Assembly (NCBI GenBank): GCA_003290165.1
Contig: QNQO01001151.1
Span: 248,001-312,000, forward strand
DNA from: Berberis thunbergii
Lineage: Eukaryota; Streptophyta; Magnoliopsida; Ranunculales; Berberidaceae
Direction of reading: 5' to 3'
Length of the DNA: 64,000 nt
The notes below the pieces were generated by a model. It saw only the letters and a program-made list of their open reading frames with translations, searched no databases and was not told the DNA's origin. Shown here one piece after another: positions 43,901 through 52,465 of this stretch. How positions within the stretch are numbered: the first letter of the stretch is position 1; every line of letters begins with the position of its first letter. Position numbers and translations under genes: made by a program.

Positions 43901-45156
43901 ACAAATCCTTCAAAATCCAACACTTTAACAAATTCATCAAAATCCACTATTTTTTTACAACTCCATTGGTTCAATTGAATAATATCTCCTACTCTGCTAC
44001 TCATGATCAATATTGGATCAAAAGCAAAGCAAACAATTAAAATGCATTGTACCTTGTTATCTTGAAAATAAAGCTGCACATCAAAACTTGATACTGATCC
44101 TGCAGGGCTAGTAGCAGCTATAGAATTTCCTCTGAATTGCATAAAACAAAAAATAAGAAACGTCGAACACAAAAGTAAAGTGCTTGATTGGAAAAATTGT
44201 GTAGCCAATCGAATTATAACACAGAGAAACAATATTACAATGAAAATATGCAAAGATCCCCAAGACAAAACTGCATCAAAACCACAACAAAAAGAACACC
44301 GGAGACATTTCTTTGGGTTTGTTGGTCAGGTGATAATTGATGTATCTTGAATCAGAGCATCCACCCCAGGCACAGACAGGTAAATATATTATGAGGGGTT
44401 TTGAGGTAGGTAGGGAGGCTTTGGGCTAATGAAGCCCCAACTCTTGGTAGGTTAGTAAGAGAAGAGTTGTGGATTATAATACTTGAACTAAAAAAAATGG
44501 TTAACAAATCAGAAATAAATAAATAAACTTTTGTTTTACCAAAATCCAAACTCAGAACACAGTGAGTAAACTAGTAGTAGTGTAGAACAAAAAATAATAT
44601 TGGTTGGTTAAAGGACGAAGATGATATAGAGAGAGACGTAAGAAAGGGGTGGCATTGTAAAAGGCACCTTGGGCAAAAACAACAAAGGGTGTAGGCAGGT
44701 GAGAAGAAGATCAACAAACCAACCATGAAAAGAAACAAGCAAAATCACAGGTCGCTCACCTTTGGGTTTCATGGCAGCCGCATCTGCTTACATCCGACGG
44801 TTGAGGAACCCACGCGTGACTTTTTTTTGGCGCTTCAGAAGAACGAATCACAACGACTTTTTTTTCTGCAAATATTTCAAAGAGCTATCATGTCATGTGA
44901 ACCCCCACCCACCGACCCACACCATACATAAATAAATAAAAGAAGAAGAAAAAAAGAATACCTACCTCATTTCATTTCCCAAGTTACACAGACAGGTAGC
45001 TCAACAGAAATTATAATCAAGTCCTTAATTACCTTGACTACTGAGAATGGTGTTGGTATGATGAGTATGGTGGTGTCTTATTAGAAGAGTTGCAGGAATG
45101 GTAGCCAGGAGAAGGATACAAATAAGAAAATAAGCCATCAAATGCATAATATTCAT
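19944..45156 (-). CDS. Rhamnogalacturonate lyase (polysaccharide lyase family 4), 16 coding exons
   Basis: The product cleaves the rhamnose-galacturonate backbone of pectin (RG-I) by beta-elimination in the cell wall. Coding exons, 5' to 3': 45156-45033, 44129-44053, 38824-38703, 38312-38256, 35782-35663, 35527-35408, 30939-30804, 28606-28433, 27440-27282, 21657-21551, 21460-21370, 21131-20990, 20908-20752, 20658-20512, 20413-20287, 20186-19944. All junctions are GT-AG, phases agree and no stop occurs, giving about 700 residues, close to plant relatives. Residues 1-25 form a signal peptide. 'YWDLVW' lies in the N-terminal beta-sandwich. Lys256 ('VDDKYQYS') and His316 ('SLHYGGE') align with the catalytic Lys/His of the fungal enzyme. 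'RGTVSGRL' opens the fnIII-like domain, and 'NAIARHGIYGLY' with 'GIMYDYIRLEGP' lie in the C-terminal carbohydrate-binding-like domain. Introns 2, 6, 7 and 9 are large and full of transposons, yet the frame is intact. Confidence 0.9.
21930..22750 (-). other. Unassigned coding-like sequence in intron 9
   Basis: Either side of the hAT MITE the minus strand stays open, with 'VQITGPSTIPHQVRQVLKEF' on the upstream side (about 22620-22720). I do not recognise it. It could be the remnant of a repeat that predates the MITE. Confidence 0.25.
22053..22602. mobile_element. hAT-type MITE in intron 9
   Basis: Ends are TAGGGGTGGGCA and an inverse form TTACCCATCCCTA. The octamer CTCTTTGG is found intact on both sides (22045-22052 and 22603-22610), an exact 8-bp target duplication. 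Both subterminal regions consist of CGGTTCGGT/ACCGAACCG words that pair across the element. At 550 bp with no transposase, it is non-autonomous and shares its ends with the 8.06 kb element. Confidence 0.85.
23095..24960 (-). mobile_element. ORF1-only LINE, copy 2 (intron 9)
   Basis: The ORF1 (see pseudogene entry) is followed on the minus strand by about 230 bp of untranslated sequence ending 'CAGCTCACTTTCCAAAAAAA'. This matches the end of the copy at 39.6 kb ('CCGCTCGCTTTCCAATAAAA') including the preceding GGGG-TCCT word, so the 3' end is firm. No endonuclease or reverse transcriptase lies between ORF1 and the tail. The 5' end is uncertain (24.93-25.08 kb), and no clear target duplication was found. 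Confidence 0.7.
23330..24920 (-). pseudogene. LINE ORF1 (DUF4283 plus CCHC), frameshifted
   Basis: Three frames in sequence make one ORF1-like protein: 24920-24093 with 'WASKLKQSKHTGSTKLKY' and 'CERLVIGSFVGKRLAYGYV' (DUF4283), 24198-23770 with 'MGPMHIASRLFILRAWSP' and 'IGVPIMLDKATEEMTRL', then a frame to 23330 that opens with the zinc knuckle 'CSSCAVFGHTKQQC' (CX2CX4HX4C) and ends 'PRRSSRAKKVNKKYKG'. ORF1 proteins bind the LINE RNA. Two frameshifts, near 24,190 and 23,890, break it. Confidence 0.8.
25085..25424 (+). repeat. 5' LTR of the gag-only element
   Basis: The LTR runs TGTTAGGAACCC to CCTATCA. It has an internal ~36-bp direct duplication built on 'gtcctaatttagttgaact', and a TATA-like TCTATAAAG near 25275. 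Confidence 0.9.
25501..26424 (+). pseudogene. Ty3/gypsy-type gag with one in-frame TAG
   Basis: The frame starts 'MTVKELEEQIAAINAQLGAM' (coiled coil), has 'IDFPRFDGGDPEGWLFQAEQ' and, after a TAG at 25801-25803, continues in the same frame with 'LKGDAVAWYRWIRQSIGNLS' (retrotransposon Gag domain) and the zinc knuckle 'CFNCDETFKPGHHC', to a stop at 26424. Gag packages element RNA. With the stop counted once the protein would be 307 residues. The stop may be a recent mutation in a copy mobilised in trans. Confidence 0.85.
26486..26825 (+). repeat. 3' LTR of the gag-only element
   Basis: It is identical in length to the 5' LTR. At all three differing sites the 5' copy has A and the 3' copy has G (gttaataac/gttagtaac, tctagtt/tctggtt, tctaaact/tctagact). 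Confidence 0.9.
27660..28359. mobile_element. Probable TIR element in intron 8
   Basis: The left end 'cagggatggagctacg' and the inverse of the right end 'ctagagcagaaccag' are similar, each followed inward by a G+T-rich segment and GGCGCC/GGTGCCCC. AATGTAT occurs on both sides (27651-27657 and 28360-28366), consistent with a 7-9 bp duplication. The inside is A+T-rich without a gene. Boundaries are uncertain by several bases. Confidence 0.45.
28757..29292. mobile_element. MITE-like inverted-repeat element in intron 7
   Basis: About 60 bp at each end are inverted repeats: left 'cacttgagtttcatttaatt', and right, inverted, 'cacttgagtttcatttagtt', with further matches GAGCT and AGGACC on either side. 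The middle is A+T-rich. No clear target duplication was found, so its superfamily is open. Confidence 0.6.
30345..30425 (-). repeat. Worn tRNA-derived SINE fragment
   Basis: On the minus strand 'TAGCTTAGCTGG' looks like an A box, and 'GGATGGTATCACAAGTTCAG' parallels the neighbouring SINE between its A and B boxes. The B box is degraded and no tail is seen. Confidence 0.4.
30549..30665 (-). mobile_element. tRNA-derived SINE with 11-bp target duplication
   Basis: On the minus strand: A-box-like 'TACCAGTTGAGTTGG', B box GGTTCGAACCC, a G+C-rich body and a terminal run of A. ACATGTCAAGA flanks both sides (30538-30548 and 30666-30676). The length is 117 bp. The gene prediction on the plus strand here is a shadow. 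It lies in intron 7 of the lyase gene. Confidence 0.8.
31758..33093. mobile_element. 1.3 kb fold-back element in intron 6
   Basis: The ends share 'TTTCCTCCTAGTACCACCAC' in inverted orientation, and matching words continue inward: AACCCAAGCTAAAATCAT against its inverse near 32260 and 32630, and 'gggtttgcgagtatc' against 'gtactcacaaaccc' around the centre near 32455. The whole element can therefore fold into one long imperfect hairpin. No gene is present. The flanking duplication was not identified. Confidence 0.65.
34024..34202. mobile_element. Hairpin Mutator-type MITE, copy 2 (intron 6)
   Basis: It begins with 'gaaaaattctaggggtcgag' and has arms containing 'gagcgagggatgggtg' and 'cacccatccctcgc', plus inner arms CTCGAGATGAGTG and CACTCATCTCGA. 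The nonamer TTAGAGAAC is perfect on both sides (34015-34023 and 34203-34211). Confidence 0.85.
36297..36580. repeat. Tandem duplication, copy 1 (empty-site copy)
   Basis: The 284-bp unit from 'cctcaacctgtttgatctac' to 'accacaattttgctta' is repeated at once downstream. This copy has no insertions at 'ctacagtgtacatgag' or 'cttctataaatttgcc', the two sites occupied by MITEs in copy 2. Confidence 0.9.
36768..37076. mobile_element. CACTA-type MITE (intron 4)
   Basis: The ends are CACTACACCAAATTGGCA and, inverted, CACTACACCGTTTTGGCA. AGT is present on both sides (36765-36767 and 37077-37079), and the uninterrupted site exists 285 bp away in the tandem copy. Most of the 309 bp forms a long imperfect inverted repeat with words such as 'ccatgaatagtatcac' and its partner. 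Confidence 0.9.
37137..37338. mobile_element. Hairpin Mutator-type MITE, copy 3 (intron 4)
   Basis: Two arms of about 90 bp beginning 'attctaaatgtcgaggg' pair almost perfectly around an 11-bp loop (one mismatch seen, near the loop). TTCTATAAA flanks both sides (37128-37136 and 37339-37347), and the empty site is preserved in the neighbouring tandem copy. A 9-bp duplication marks a Mutator-like transposase. Confidence 0.92.
39638..39688 (+). repeat. 23-bp tandem duplication in the LINE leader
   Basis: 'agctagggtttgaaaacgtg' plus GAG occurs twice in succession, followed by a third AGCTAG. Tandem units in a LINE 5' leader often carry promoter function, but here that is inference. Confidence 0.75.
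39748..42003 (+). pseudogene. LINE ORF1 (DUF4283 plus CCHC) with two in-frame TAA
   Basis: One frame of 752 codons is interrupted only by TAA at 40981-40983 and 41185-41187. The first 411 codons include 'HVSWASLFASRKEQGTTRLS', 'CEQYIIGNFVGKRLSYNFVH' (DUF4283), 'MGPVHIASRLFLIRPWKPY', 'LGVPLMLDKATEQRSRLSF' and the zinc knuckle 'CNHCVGFGHNSAKC'. The rest is acidic, low complexity, and ends 'RRSFRSKKTNPKFR', parallel to copy 2. The protein would coat LINE RNA. Downstream, no ORF2 starts. The two stops may be recent, since the long frame is otherwise open. Confidence 0.85.
42756..43391 (-). pseudogene. PPR-protein gene fragments
   Basis: Frames 43391-43140 contain 'ARHLFDEMPHKNIVYINTLI' and 'IHAHIVKLGDGSTLAICNTL', both pentatricopeptide units of the PLS type. 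The frame 42968-42756 holds 'NVEMGERVARELFELEP' and 'TYILLSNIYAAKGKWEDVAK', the E-region that follows the repeats in organelle RNA-editing PPR proteins. Everything between is deleted or unreadable, so it is a captured and internally deleted pseudogene. Confidence 0.8.
43883..43896 (-). promoter_or_regulatory. TATA-like motif, second element
   Basis: GAAAATATAAATAAC on the minus strand, in the same position relative to the element end and cargo as the motif at 6446-6459. Confidence 0.45.
45033..45156 (-). other. First coding exon of the lyase gene (signal peptide)
   Basis: The ATG at 45154-45156 opens 'MNIMHLMAYFLICILLLATI', a hydrophobic secretion signal with no other start upstream in frame in this exon. 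It ends CAA G|GTAATT in phase 1. Exon 2 is best entered at CAGAG|GAAATT, because the alternative acceptor 2 bp upstream gives an immediate stop. The exon was too short to be an obvious open frame and was found by splice matching. Confidence 0.75.
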
Positions 45157-45321
45157 TCTTCTTCCTCTATGGATGATGCTCACCAAAACCTTTTTTCTTC
45201 CTCACTGCGTGCAACAACAACAATAAATCAGTGTCACAATTAAACAAAAGAAATTCCAATGTAGAAAAGTAGGGTGCAGCTAGCTAGCTCTCTCTTGATT
45301 TCTAACCACCACTAGCTTACC
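45157..45321 (-). other. Likely 5' leader of the lyase gene with an intron
   Basis: A donor-like CTCAG|GTAAGC at 45321/45320 and an acceptor-like TTGCACGCAG|TGAGG entering at 45204 would remove a 116-bp leader intron (45205-45320). The pyrimidine-rich tract before the acceptor supports it. The transcription start is unknown and probably lies beyond 45330. Confidence 0.4.
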
Positions 45322-45329
45322 TGAGGCTG

Positions 45330-47880
45330 ATGGGTGCTGGTAGTGGTTTTGGCAAAAAAGAGAAAGGCAGAGATGGGAATGTTGGAGCAAAGATTGGTAT
45401 TGGACCTTGTTATAGGCGAATGCTAGCTTTCTTGGTGGACAAACATCCATTTCGGCTGGTTTTGATGTATAAAATAAAAAAGAGAGATGAATAAAACCCA
45501 TAACAAGTGTTTGTTTACTTCTCTGTTGCAAAGTGTGTTTGTTTACTTCTCTGTTGGAAAGTCGGAGATTTATTATGTGTCAAGAGGGAGGGAAGTTACT
45601 AGCGTCATGTGAACCTTGTCATTCTAGGCTCTCATTATAATTGCTCAAGCTGAGTTCAAACAAGCAGCTAGCACTGTTTTAGCTACACTCACACCCGGAC
45701 CCAATCCGACCCGACCGAGACCCACCTTTTTGTTTTTATTTAAACTTTTTGTTATGCTGATTATAACAAATACTATAAAATCAAGATAAATGGGTTATTT
45801 CTTAGGTAGGGATGAAAATAATTGAATTCACATTTAACAATCACCTTAACCATATAAAGAAAGAAAAAAAAGGAAAGAGAATCTGATTGGTAACAGCAAA
45901 GATAGAAATTAAAGTAGTAAGCTGCATGCCGGGAAAAGAATTAAGATTGTACCAAGTTGATGGTAAAATATGTACAACCCAAACTCCTTCACAAGAAATG
46001 CACTTAGCTTCCATCCAATTACAATTTTTTTTTTTTTTTTTTTTTTTTAACTTTTTGGTAGTATTGCCATTGGTTAATCAAATACCAAGTTGATGTGGCA
46101 TTTGTTTACTTATGGTATACAGACTTGTAATCACATGGAAATTTGATTTCTACACCTATCTATTTCATAAAAAATAAAAAATAAAATGTTTATTTATTCT
46201 ATAATGAAACAGTAGTGAAATTGAGCAATAAATCAATGATTTGGAGCATTTTTATGAAGTCGATACAAAAAATTTTTTAATGTTATTTTTTTGCTAATTG
46301 GAATATATTTAATGTTAATTATACACTAAACTCTTTCTCACACAAATGTAATGGTCCATACTGCTATGTCTTGGGGTTCATGGAGACCATTATACAGTAT
46401 GGTCTTAACTACTTGAAATGTCTAATTTAATGTATTAATTATTTTGACATAAATTAGTTATTTGCCCATTTTAAACAGGGATGATGCATGTGAATGCTGT
46501 ATATAAAACTTTATTTAGGATATATAGAACTGTTATATACCTAACTTATCAATTGATTTGGGGTAAAATAAGTTAAATTCTCAGTGAACTTTTTTTATTT
46601 TAATACTTGACACTCTTTTTTATTATTATTTAAAATATTCATCAAGAGTCAGCACATTTTTTTTTAAAATTAATTGTAGTATTTTCTAATTTCACATTTG
46701 TTAGAATTGGATTCGAAGTTTTCCAAATTAGTCGGAGACGGAACCATAGACTACATGGGTAGACACTTGGACTTGTATACTTATCTCAAGGCTTGAAGCT
46801 TGCCTAAAGCCCTAGATGGCATGACGTCACTTAGTTTTGTGTTTATAAAAGGGTCATTTGTATTTCAGGATCACACCTCAGAATAAATCGGTATCACACT
46901 TTGCCCCTAAGACTAGTAATCAATGTGCCTTGACTGTCAAGGCACAAGCTGATTCCAACATGATCACATTTTAAAGACAAAAATGCCCTTTAATGATCTG
47001 AGGGATGAGATTCAAAGTTCAAAATTCACAAAATGCACCTAACATGTCCTAATCTGAGGGCTAGGATTCAAACTTCCTAGTAGCCGTTAGGATAATCGAT
47101 AGGAAGAAGAAATAGTTGTTGGATTAAGCAAATGTATTCAAACTCAAAGCTTCCCATGAAATTTGAGTTCCTCACATGTTATTTCAATGTAGATCAAAAG
47201 TATTTGAAGTGGGAAAGCTTGAACAAACCCAAGTTTTGCAGTTAGGGTTTCATTATATAAAGGTTATACAAATCCTTAGATTTGAGTTATTCCATCCATA
47301 GATTTCAGTTTAGAACACCATCACAGAGGTAAGTCAAGTCAATGGTTTTCATTTCATCATTTTTGTTGACATTTGTTTAGACTTGCAAGTCATATTCAAC
47401 CTCTCACAGGTCTGTTCTATTTCATGGGACATTCTTAAATTCAAATTTATTATATGGGGTTAAATTACTGCAAATATTTATTACAAGGGGGAAAGAGTAA
47501 TAAAACTTTATTTTCCTTGCAAATCTCATGCTTGCATTGTCATCCGCACAGTCAAACAAGTGAAGAGAATGTTTGAAGTATGTAAGATTTTAAAGGAGTA
47601 TGCAACATTTTGAGTCCAAAACCAAATAGGTTGTTTTTGACAAGCCAAGTTCATTACATTTACATGTAAAACACAATGTCAATTATTGTTGATTATAGAT
47701 CAAATCAAATAATTGGATGAATCACTAGTTGTTAATATTCAAATGCATAACAACCTTACAACAAAGTCTAACATATTACAATGTAAATCAAATGCATAAC
47801 ATCCGTGCAACAAATTATGACATAGATGATATGAGAATTGATACCTTATGCAAGTAAGGAAGAATACAAACATATTAGTA
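45330..47880. other. Upstream intergenic region of the lyase gene
   Basis: No gene supported. It holds the likely promoter of the lyase gene on the minus strand, a T-run of about 23 at 46026-46048, and A+T-rich sequence. The repeated phrase 'gtgtttgtttacttctctgttg' at 45506 and 45533 is a short tandem. Confidence 0.5.
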
Positions 47881-49323
47881 TCAATGACTATTACGTCTCT
47901 CTAACAAGTGATAACCATAAAAATGACAAAAGATAGGATATTATGAACAGTTGTGGGCATCACCAAAAGCTATATGTATAGAATTCTTGCAAGTAATGTA
48001 CATGAAGTTAATCGTGTGTCGATATCTAATGATTCTAGTAACAAAAAACTTCATTAGTGGTTTTCGTCCTTTCGAATACAATGGGGATAATAGGGATAAA
48101 ATCACACTAGATGGAGTTATTGTTTCCATGCAACTTTACATTGATGTTTAACAACAACTTGTCAAGATGGTAGATTTTACTTTTGAAATGGGTTTACCCA
48201 AATCTTCAAGCTTCTACAACATTTACACAGAAGGTTGAAACAATTGGACTCAATGACCACTTCCATCCATGTTCATTTTTGTGGTTGAAACGCAAGGTCG
48301 ACAATTGATTAATTTTTACCAAAACAAGGAAGTATACAACGTGTTACTTCATTTTAATATCCCAATTTGTAAGGGGACAAGGCACTTGGAGCATGTGACA
48401 TATGGGGCCGAGAGAACCAAACATATAAGTTGGTAGAAGACTACTTTTTTTGTTTGAATATTGTGTTGTATGTGATCACATTTTGTTGTTTATGACAGAC
48501 TCACTTCTTATTGTCTGATTGATTGTATGATATGTTAATGATACATTTGTTGCAAGTTATGTTGAATGGATTGCATTTCATGTTGGTATGGTATTGATTG
48601 TTTGTAACTTCAGGTTGGTTTGGTATTGAATGGTATTAGATGCCTATAAAAACTTTTCCAAGTCACACTTTTATACACTTCAGGTTTATGTCAGGATGTT
48701 GATTGACATTGATTTGTGAGGTTTTGCAAAGATGTTATGGCATTTGAATGATAATTTGTGAATGAACAAGAAACTTAATTTTTTTTTTTATACTTAGTAT
48801 TTGGCTTGAACATTCCTTGTTGAACCTTATTTTATCTCGTTAGTTGGTGGTAATGATGCTAGTGGTTGTGGGTTGTGAAGATGGCAATGGTTGTAATTGT
48901 GGTATGGTGGTGGTTGTGTATTTAGTATTTTGCTTTGAGATTCCTTGTTGAACCTTACTCTATTTCATTGGTGGTGGTGGTAGTAATGATGGCAATGGTT
49001 TTAGCATTGTGGTGGTGATTTTGGGATATGGATGTCGGTGGTGGAGATGATAACAATGGTTGTGGTTATGGACCTTGTGGTATCATTGGTATGGTGGTGG
49101 TTGTTGTTGGTGAGGGTGGTGATTATGCTACGGTGGCAGTTGTGTATTTAGTATTTGGCTTGAAGATTTCTTGTTGAACCTTACTGAATGTTTTAAAAAG
49201 TGTTTTCCAGTACTGAGACAATTAGGCTTTTCTCAATGCGAAATGGTGCATTGATGCGTAACAAGGCACATGCCTCAATTTTTAGGAAAAGAAAATTAAT
49301 GAAAAAATATTAAATTTTTCCTG

Positions 49324-49354
<31 letters not shown>

Positions 49355-50900
49355 ACATGAGCAAGTTTATAGTTTTATAAAAACATGCATTATTTTAGAT
49401 GTAAGTTTAAGATGTTTTGTCTCATTTTCTCTGAGAATTAAACTTAACAAGCATATGCTTATATAAAAAGTTGGGTCCGGTAAACACTAGGTTGGGTTGG
49501 GCCTAATTAGCTTGAAGTTTTGTTGTATTAGATTTGACCGACCCAACAAATTATATATATATATATAATATAACGGATATCCGTGGGGCGGATATGTCCA
49601 AATTTGTCTCGGCCTTGGATCCGTGACGAATAGAATTTGGATCCCCAAATCCAATCCATTCAATGCGGGGCGGATATCCGTGAAAATCCGCCCCGTTGCC
49701 AACCCTAATCCTCTTTTGGTTTTCCTTTTGAGAGATTCATTCAACCACTCAATACATTATCCATTGTGAGTGATCGATGGTGTTTTAGGAAAAATCTTCT
49801 TCTCTTCATGAGCTTTTTGGTTATATAAAGAGAAGCGAAGAAGAAGAGTTGAAGGTAATTTTGTATTGGTATATGCCTTCATTGGAGAGTTGTTGAACCT
49901 TCAGCCACTTCATCTTATACCTGAGTGTAACTTCCATCTTCCATTTAGTGAGAAAGTGAATGTAAAAGAGTTTTTAAGCATCTCCGTCCAACAAACGAGT
50001 ATTACTAGATGAGAGAAACCCTTTGAGTATTAGCTTACCTAAACTCATTTTCACCCCATGTGGGTTCTTGAATCTGGGGAGTGGATTTTATGAGTAAGTG
50101 TCACCCCGGTGATCTCAAGCAGGTGGTAGGCTTTGGTTTTTATGCATCTCATGATGGTTTCTAACTTGGCTACTTGGTAAGTCTCATGGAGCATGAACAT
50201 CAGATCCATTTGTATTTTCAAAATCTCAAGCACATGTTCATAAGACTTGGTGGTTGGTTGCATTTCATTGCTGATCACCAAGGTGTACATGAGACTCGCG
50301 AAGCATAACACATGCATGGTTCGTGTCAGTAAGTCTCATAAAAGCGAGACAATTTGACCTTATGAGTTTGTGGAACGTTGACTGATAATGGAGTTTTCTT
50401 GTGATTAAGTAATAAAAACTTGAGGCTTACAAGCGCTTTCCACCGAGAAAGTTTTTGGCTGGCCAATCGAACTCCGACTTAAGTGAACCTCGTTATATTG
50501 ATGTCTTTGTCCAGAATGATTTCTTCTCCTCTTTCTGTATTTAATTTACCTTGCATGCTTAGTTATCTTTACTTTCTATAGCTTATAGCTTATGAGTTCA
50601 ACTTACATGTTTATGATTTCTTTGAAGGTTTAAAAGTATTTCACTTGGTGTTCACATTCAAGTAAATCAACTAAACTTGTGAACCTTGTGATGTGACTCT
50701 CCTTAATTCACAACATAAATCTTCAATAAATTTAGGTAAATATCTTTGAAGTCGAATACTTTCGTTTGTTTTTCACAACAAATTCGTTCTTCGAAAATGG
50801 ATTATTCACTGCCCCCTCTAGTCAATATTAGCCCAGTGTCAATGCACTCTCTGTGAGTATCAGATAGTACCTCATACTTTCACGTTCCACTTTCATGACA
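47881..50900. other. Intergenic region with simple repeats
   Basis: No gene supported. Features are the GGTGGT-rich block (separate entry), (TA)n(TG)n at 49326-49354, (TA)n at 49552-49568, and a G+C-rich stretch at 49575-49715 with paired 'ggcggatatccg' words that may be a worn MITE. A plus-strand frame at 47951-48151 is not recognisable. Confidence 0.5.
48790..49190. repeat. GGTGGT-rich block with a threefold phrase
   Basis: 'tttagtatttggcttgaa...ccttgttgaacctta' occurs near 48797, 48919 and 49147, separated by degenerate GGT/GAT triplets. It behaves as a long imperfect minisatellite. Triplet bias could suggest Gly/Val-rich coding, but stops occur in all frames. Confidence 0.6.
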
Positions 50901-51646
50901 TAAAGTGATGTGCTAATTTTGTGGACCGAACAGAGACCAATCGAAAATGTTTCAAATAGGCACCATCATTGTTTGTGCCAAAGTTTGCAAACGAATACCA
51001 TACGCTTCTAATTCTGTCATGTGCAACGGCTAATAGTCGTTAGCGAAAAGCTAAAGGAATTTTTTTTAAAGTAGGTAAATAAAAATAAAATTACGTGGTA
51101 CCACTACTTATAATTTTCAGCAACAACACCTACTTAGCCTTGCAAATACTTTTTTTTAACAAACCCACAATTTCTTATAAAGAAATAAAGTGTCATTTCA
51201 ACAAATATTCTCAAGTAATTACTCCAATATAAAATTGGACTATCACCTTATCTTAAAGAGAAAATAAAACAAAGGTACAAAAACCTACATAATCATGACA
51301 TAAATATCTTAAAACTTGTATTTTGGAAACTCCTAGTTTTATCACAACTCACCAAATGTTATCCCCATGCACTTTGTTGAAGATTTGAAAAGATGATGGC
51401 AACCTTGACATGTACTACTTCTTTGCATAAACCAACTAATTGCAATTTAATTTTACTCGGATGTGGACACGTTCTACATGCGCGTATATTCAATATTTTT
51501 ATTTTATTCTAAAAATTTAATGATAAATTAAAATTAAAATTTAAGAGATTTGGTTAAAGATTTCTAAGCAACATAATCATAAAATTATTATAGTTTTAAA
51601 TTAATTAATTTAAAATGTTAAAGAATATTATGGACAACCAAATATT

Positions 51647-51804
51647 TAGGGGTGGGCATGGTCCGGGTTGAGGCCTACCCCGGTCCCAGTCCCGGTTCAG
51701 TCAATCGGGAATAGTCGGGGTCGGGAAAGTCATTTTTTTGGGACGACCCAGTTGGACCCGAACTGTTTGGAACCGGGACAGTCCGGGTAGGGACCATGCC
51801 TACC
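51647..51804. mobile_element. Truncated hAT-type MITE
   Basis: It begins TAGGGGTGGGCATGG, the hAT end seen at 8.06 and 22.05 kb, and finishes GGACCATGCCTACCC. The inside has CCGGGT/ACCCGG pairing words. No 8-bp duplication was found, so one end is probably damaged. Confidence 0.55.
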
Positions 51805-51949
51805 CGGTTTGTTCATTTTCCAATTCAGACAACCAATTTTTTTTTGGCTTGATTTACCAGAGGCCCAAAATGATTCATTTCAACTTAACTTACAATTTGC
51901 TAAAATAGAGAGTTTCAAATACTAGCTCCAAAATAATATGAGAATAATT

Positions 51950-52465
51950 AATTATGTTAGGGGCTTATGTATAATTAATCAATGTTTGAAAGGGACTAAT
52001 TTTGATTGTAAAAAGTTTGAAATGTGGAGGGCGAAATGAAAAATCCAAATGTTAGATGTAAGAGCCTATTTATATATTATAAATAATTGGGCTTTCAAAT
52101 AAATTGTGTTAGGGGCTTAGTTACAATTAATTAATGTTTGTCAGGGGATGGTTGTGCTTGTAAGAAGTAGGAAATGTGGAGGGCAGATGGGAGTGCAAAA
52201 TTAGATGTAAGGGAATATTTATAGTTTATAGATAATTGAGACTTCAAACTTTAGTATAATTAATCAATGTTTGAGAGTGGTTTGTTTTGATTGTAAAACG
52301 TATGAAATGTAGATATCAAAATGGGAATCCAAAAGTTAGATGTAAGGGCATATTTTAATTTATAGATAATTTGATGGCTTTAAATAAATTATGCTAGGGG
52401 TTTGAGTATAATTAATCAATGTTTGACAAAGACTGATTTTTATTGTAAAAAGTATGAAATGTATA
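51950..52465. repeat. Four-copy tandem repeat, ~140-155 bp unit
   Basis: The unit 'ttaggggctta.gtataattaatcaatgtttg' followed by 'gattgtaaaaag.atgaaatgt' and 'agatgtaagggc.tattta' recurs near 51953, 52108, 52247 and 52388. Copies differ by many substitutions, so the array is old. Confidence 0.7.

Larger units (their letters stand above)
42484..43989 (-). mobile_element. Second gene-carrying TIR element, with PPR pieces (intron 2)
   Basis: The ends read GGGATGTATTCAATT and, inverted, GGAGATATTATTCAATT, with subterminal ATGGATTTTAA words like the 3.6-6.7 kb element. From about 43860 the right terminus follows that element closely, including GGATTTTGAAGGATTT and ATATAAATA. The cargo is a PPR gene remnant on the minus strand. 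It begins only 18 bp beyond the LINE target duplication. No target duplication of its own was found. Confidence 0.6.

Noticed and set aside
49326..49354. (TG)n run as a regulatory element
   Set aside because: A simple microsatellite; nothing nearby suggests a function.
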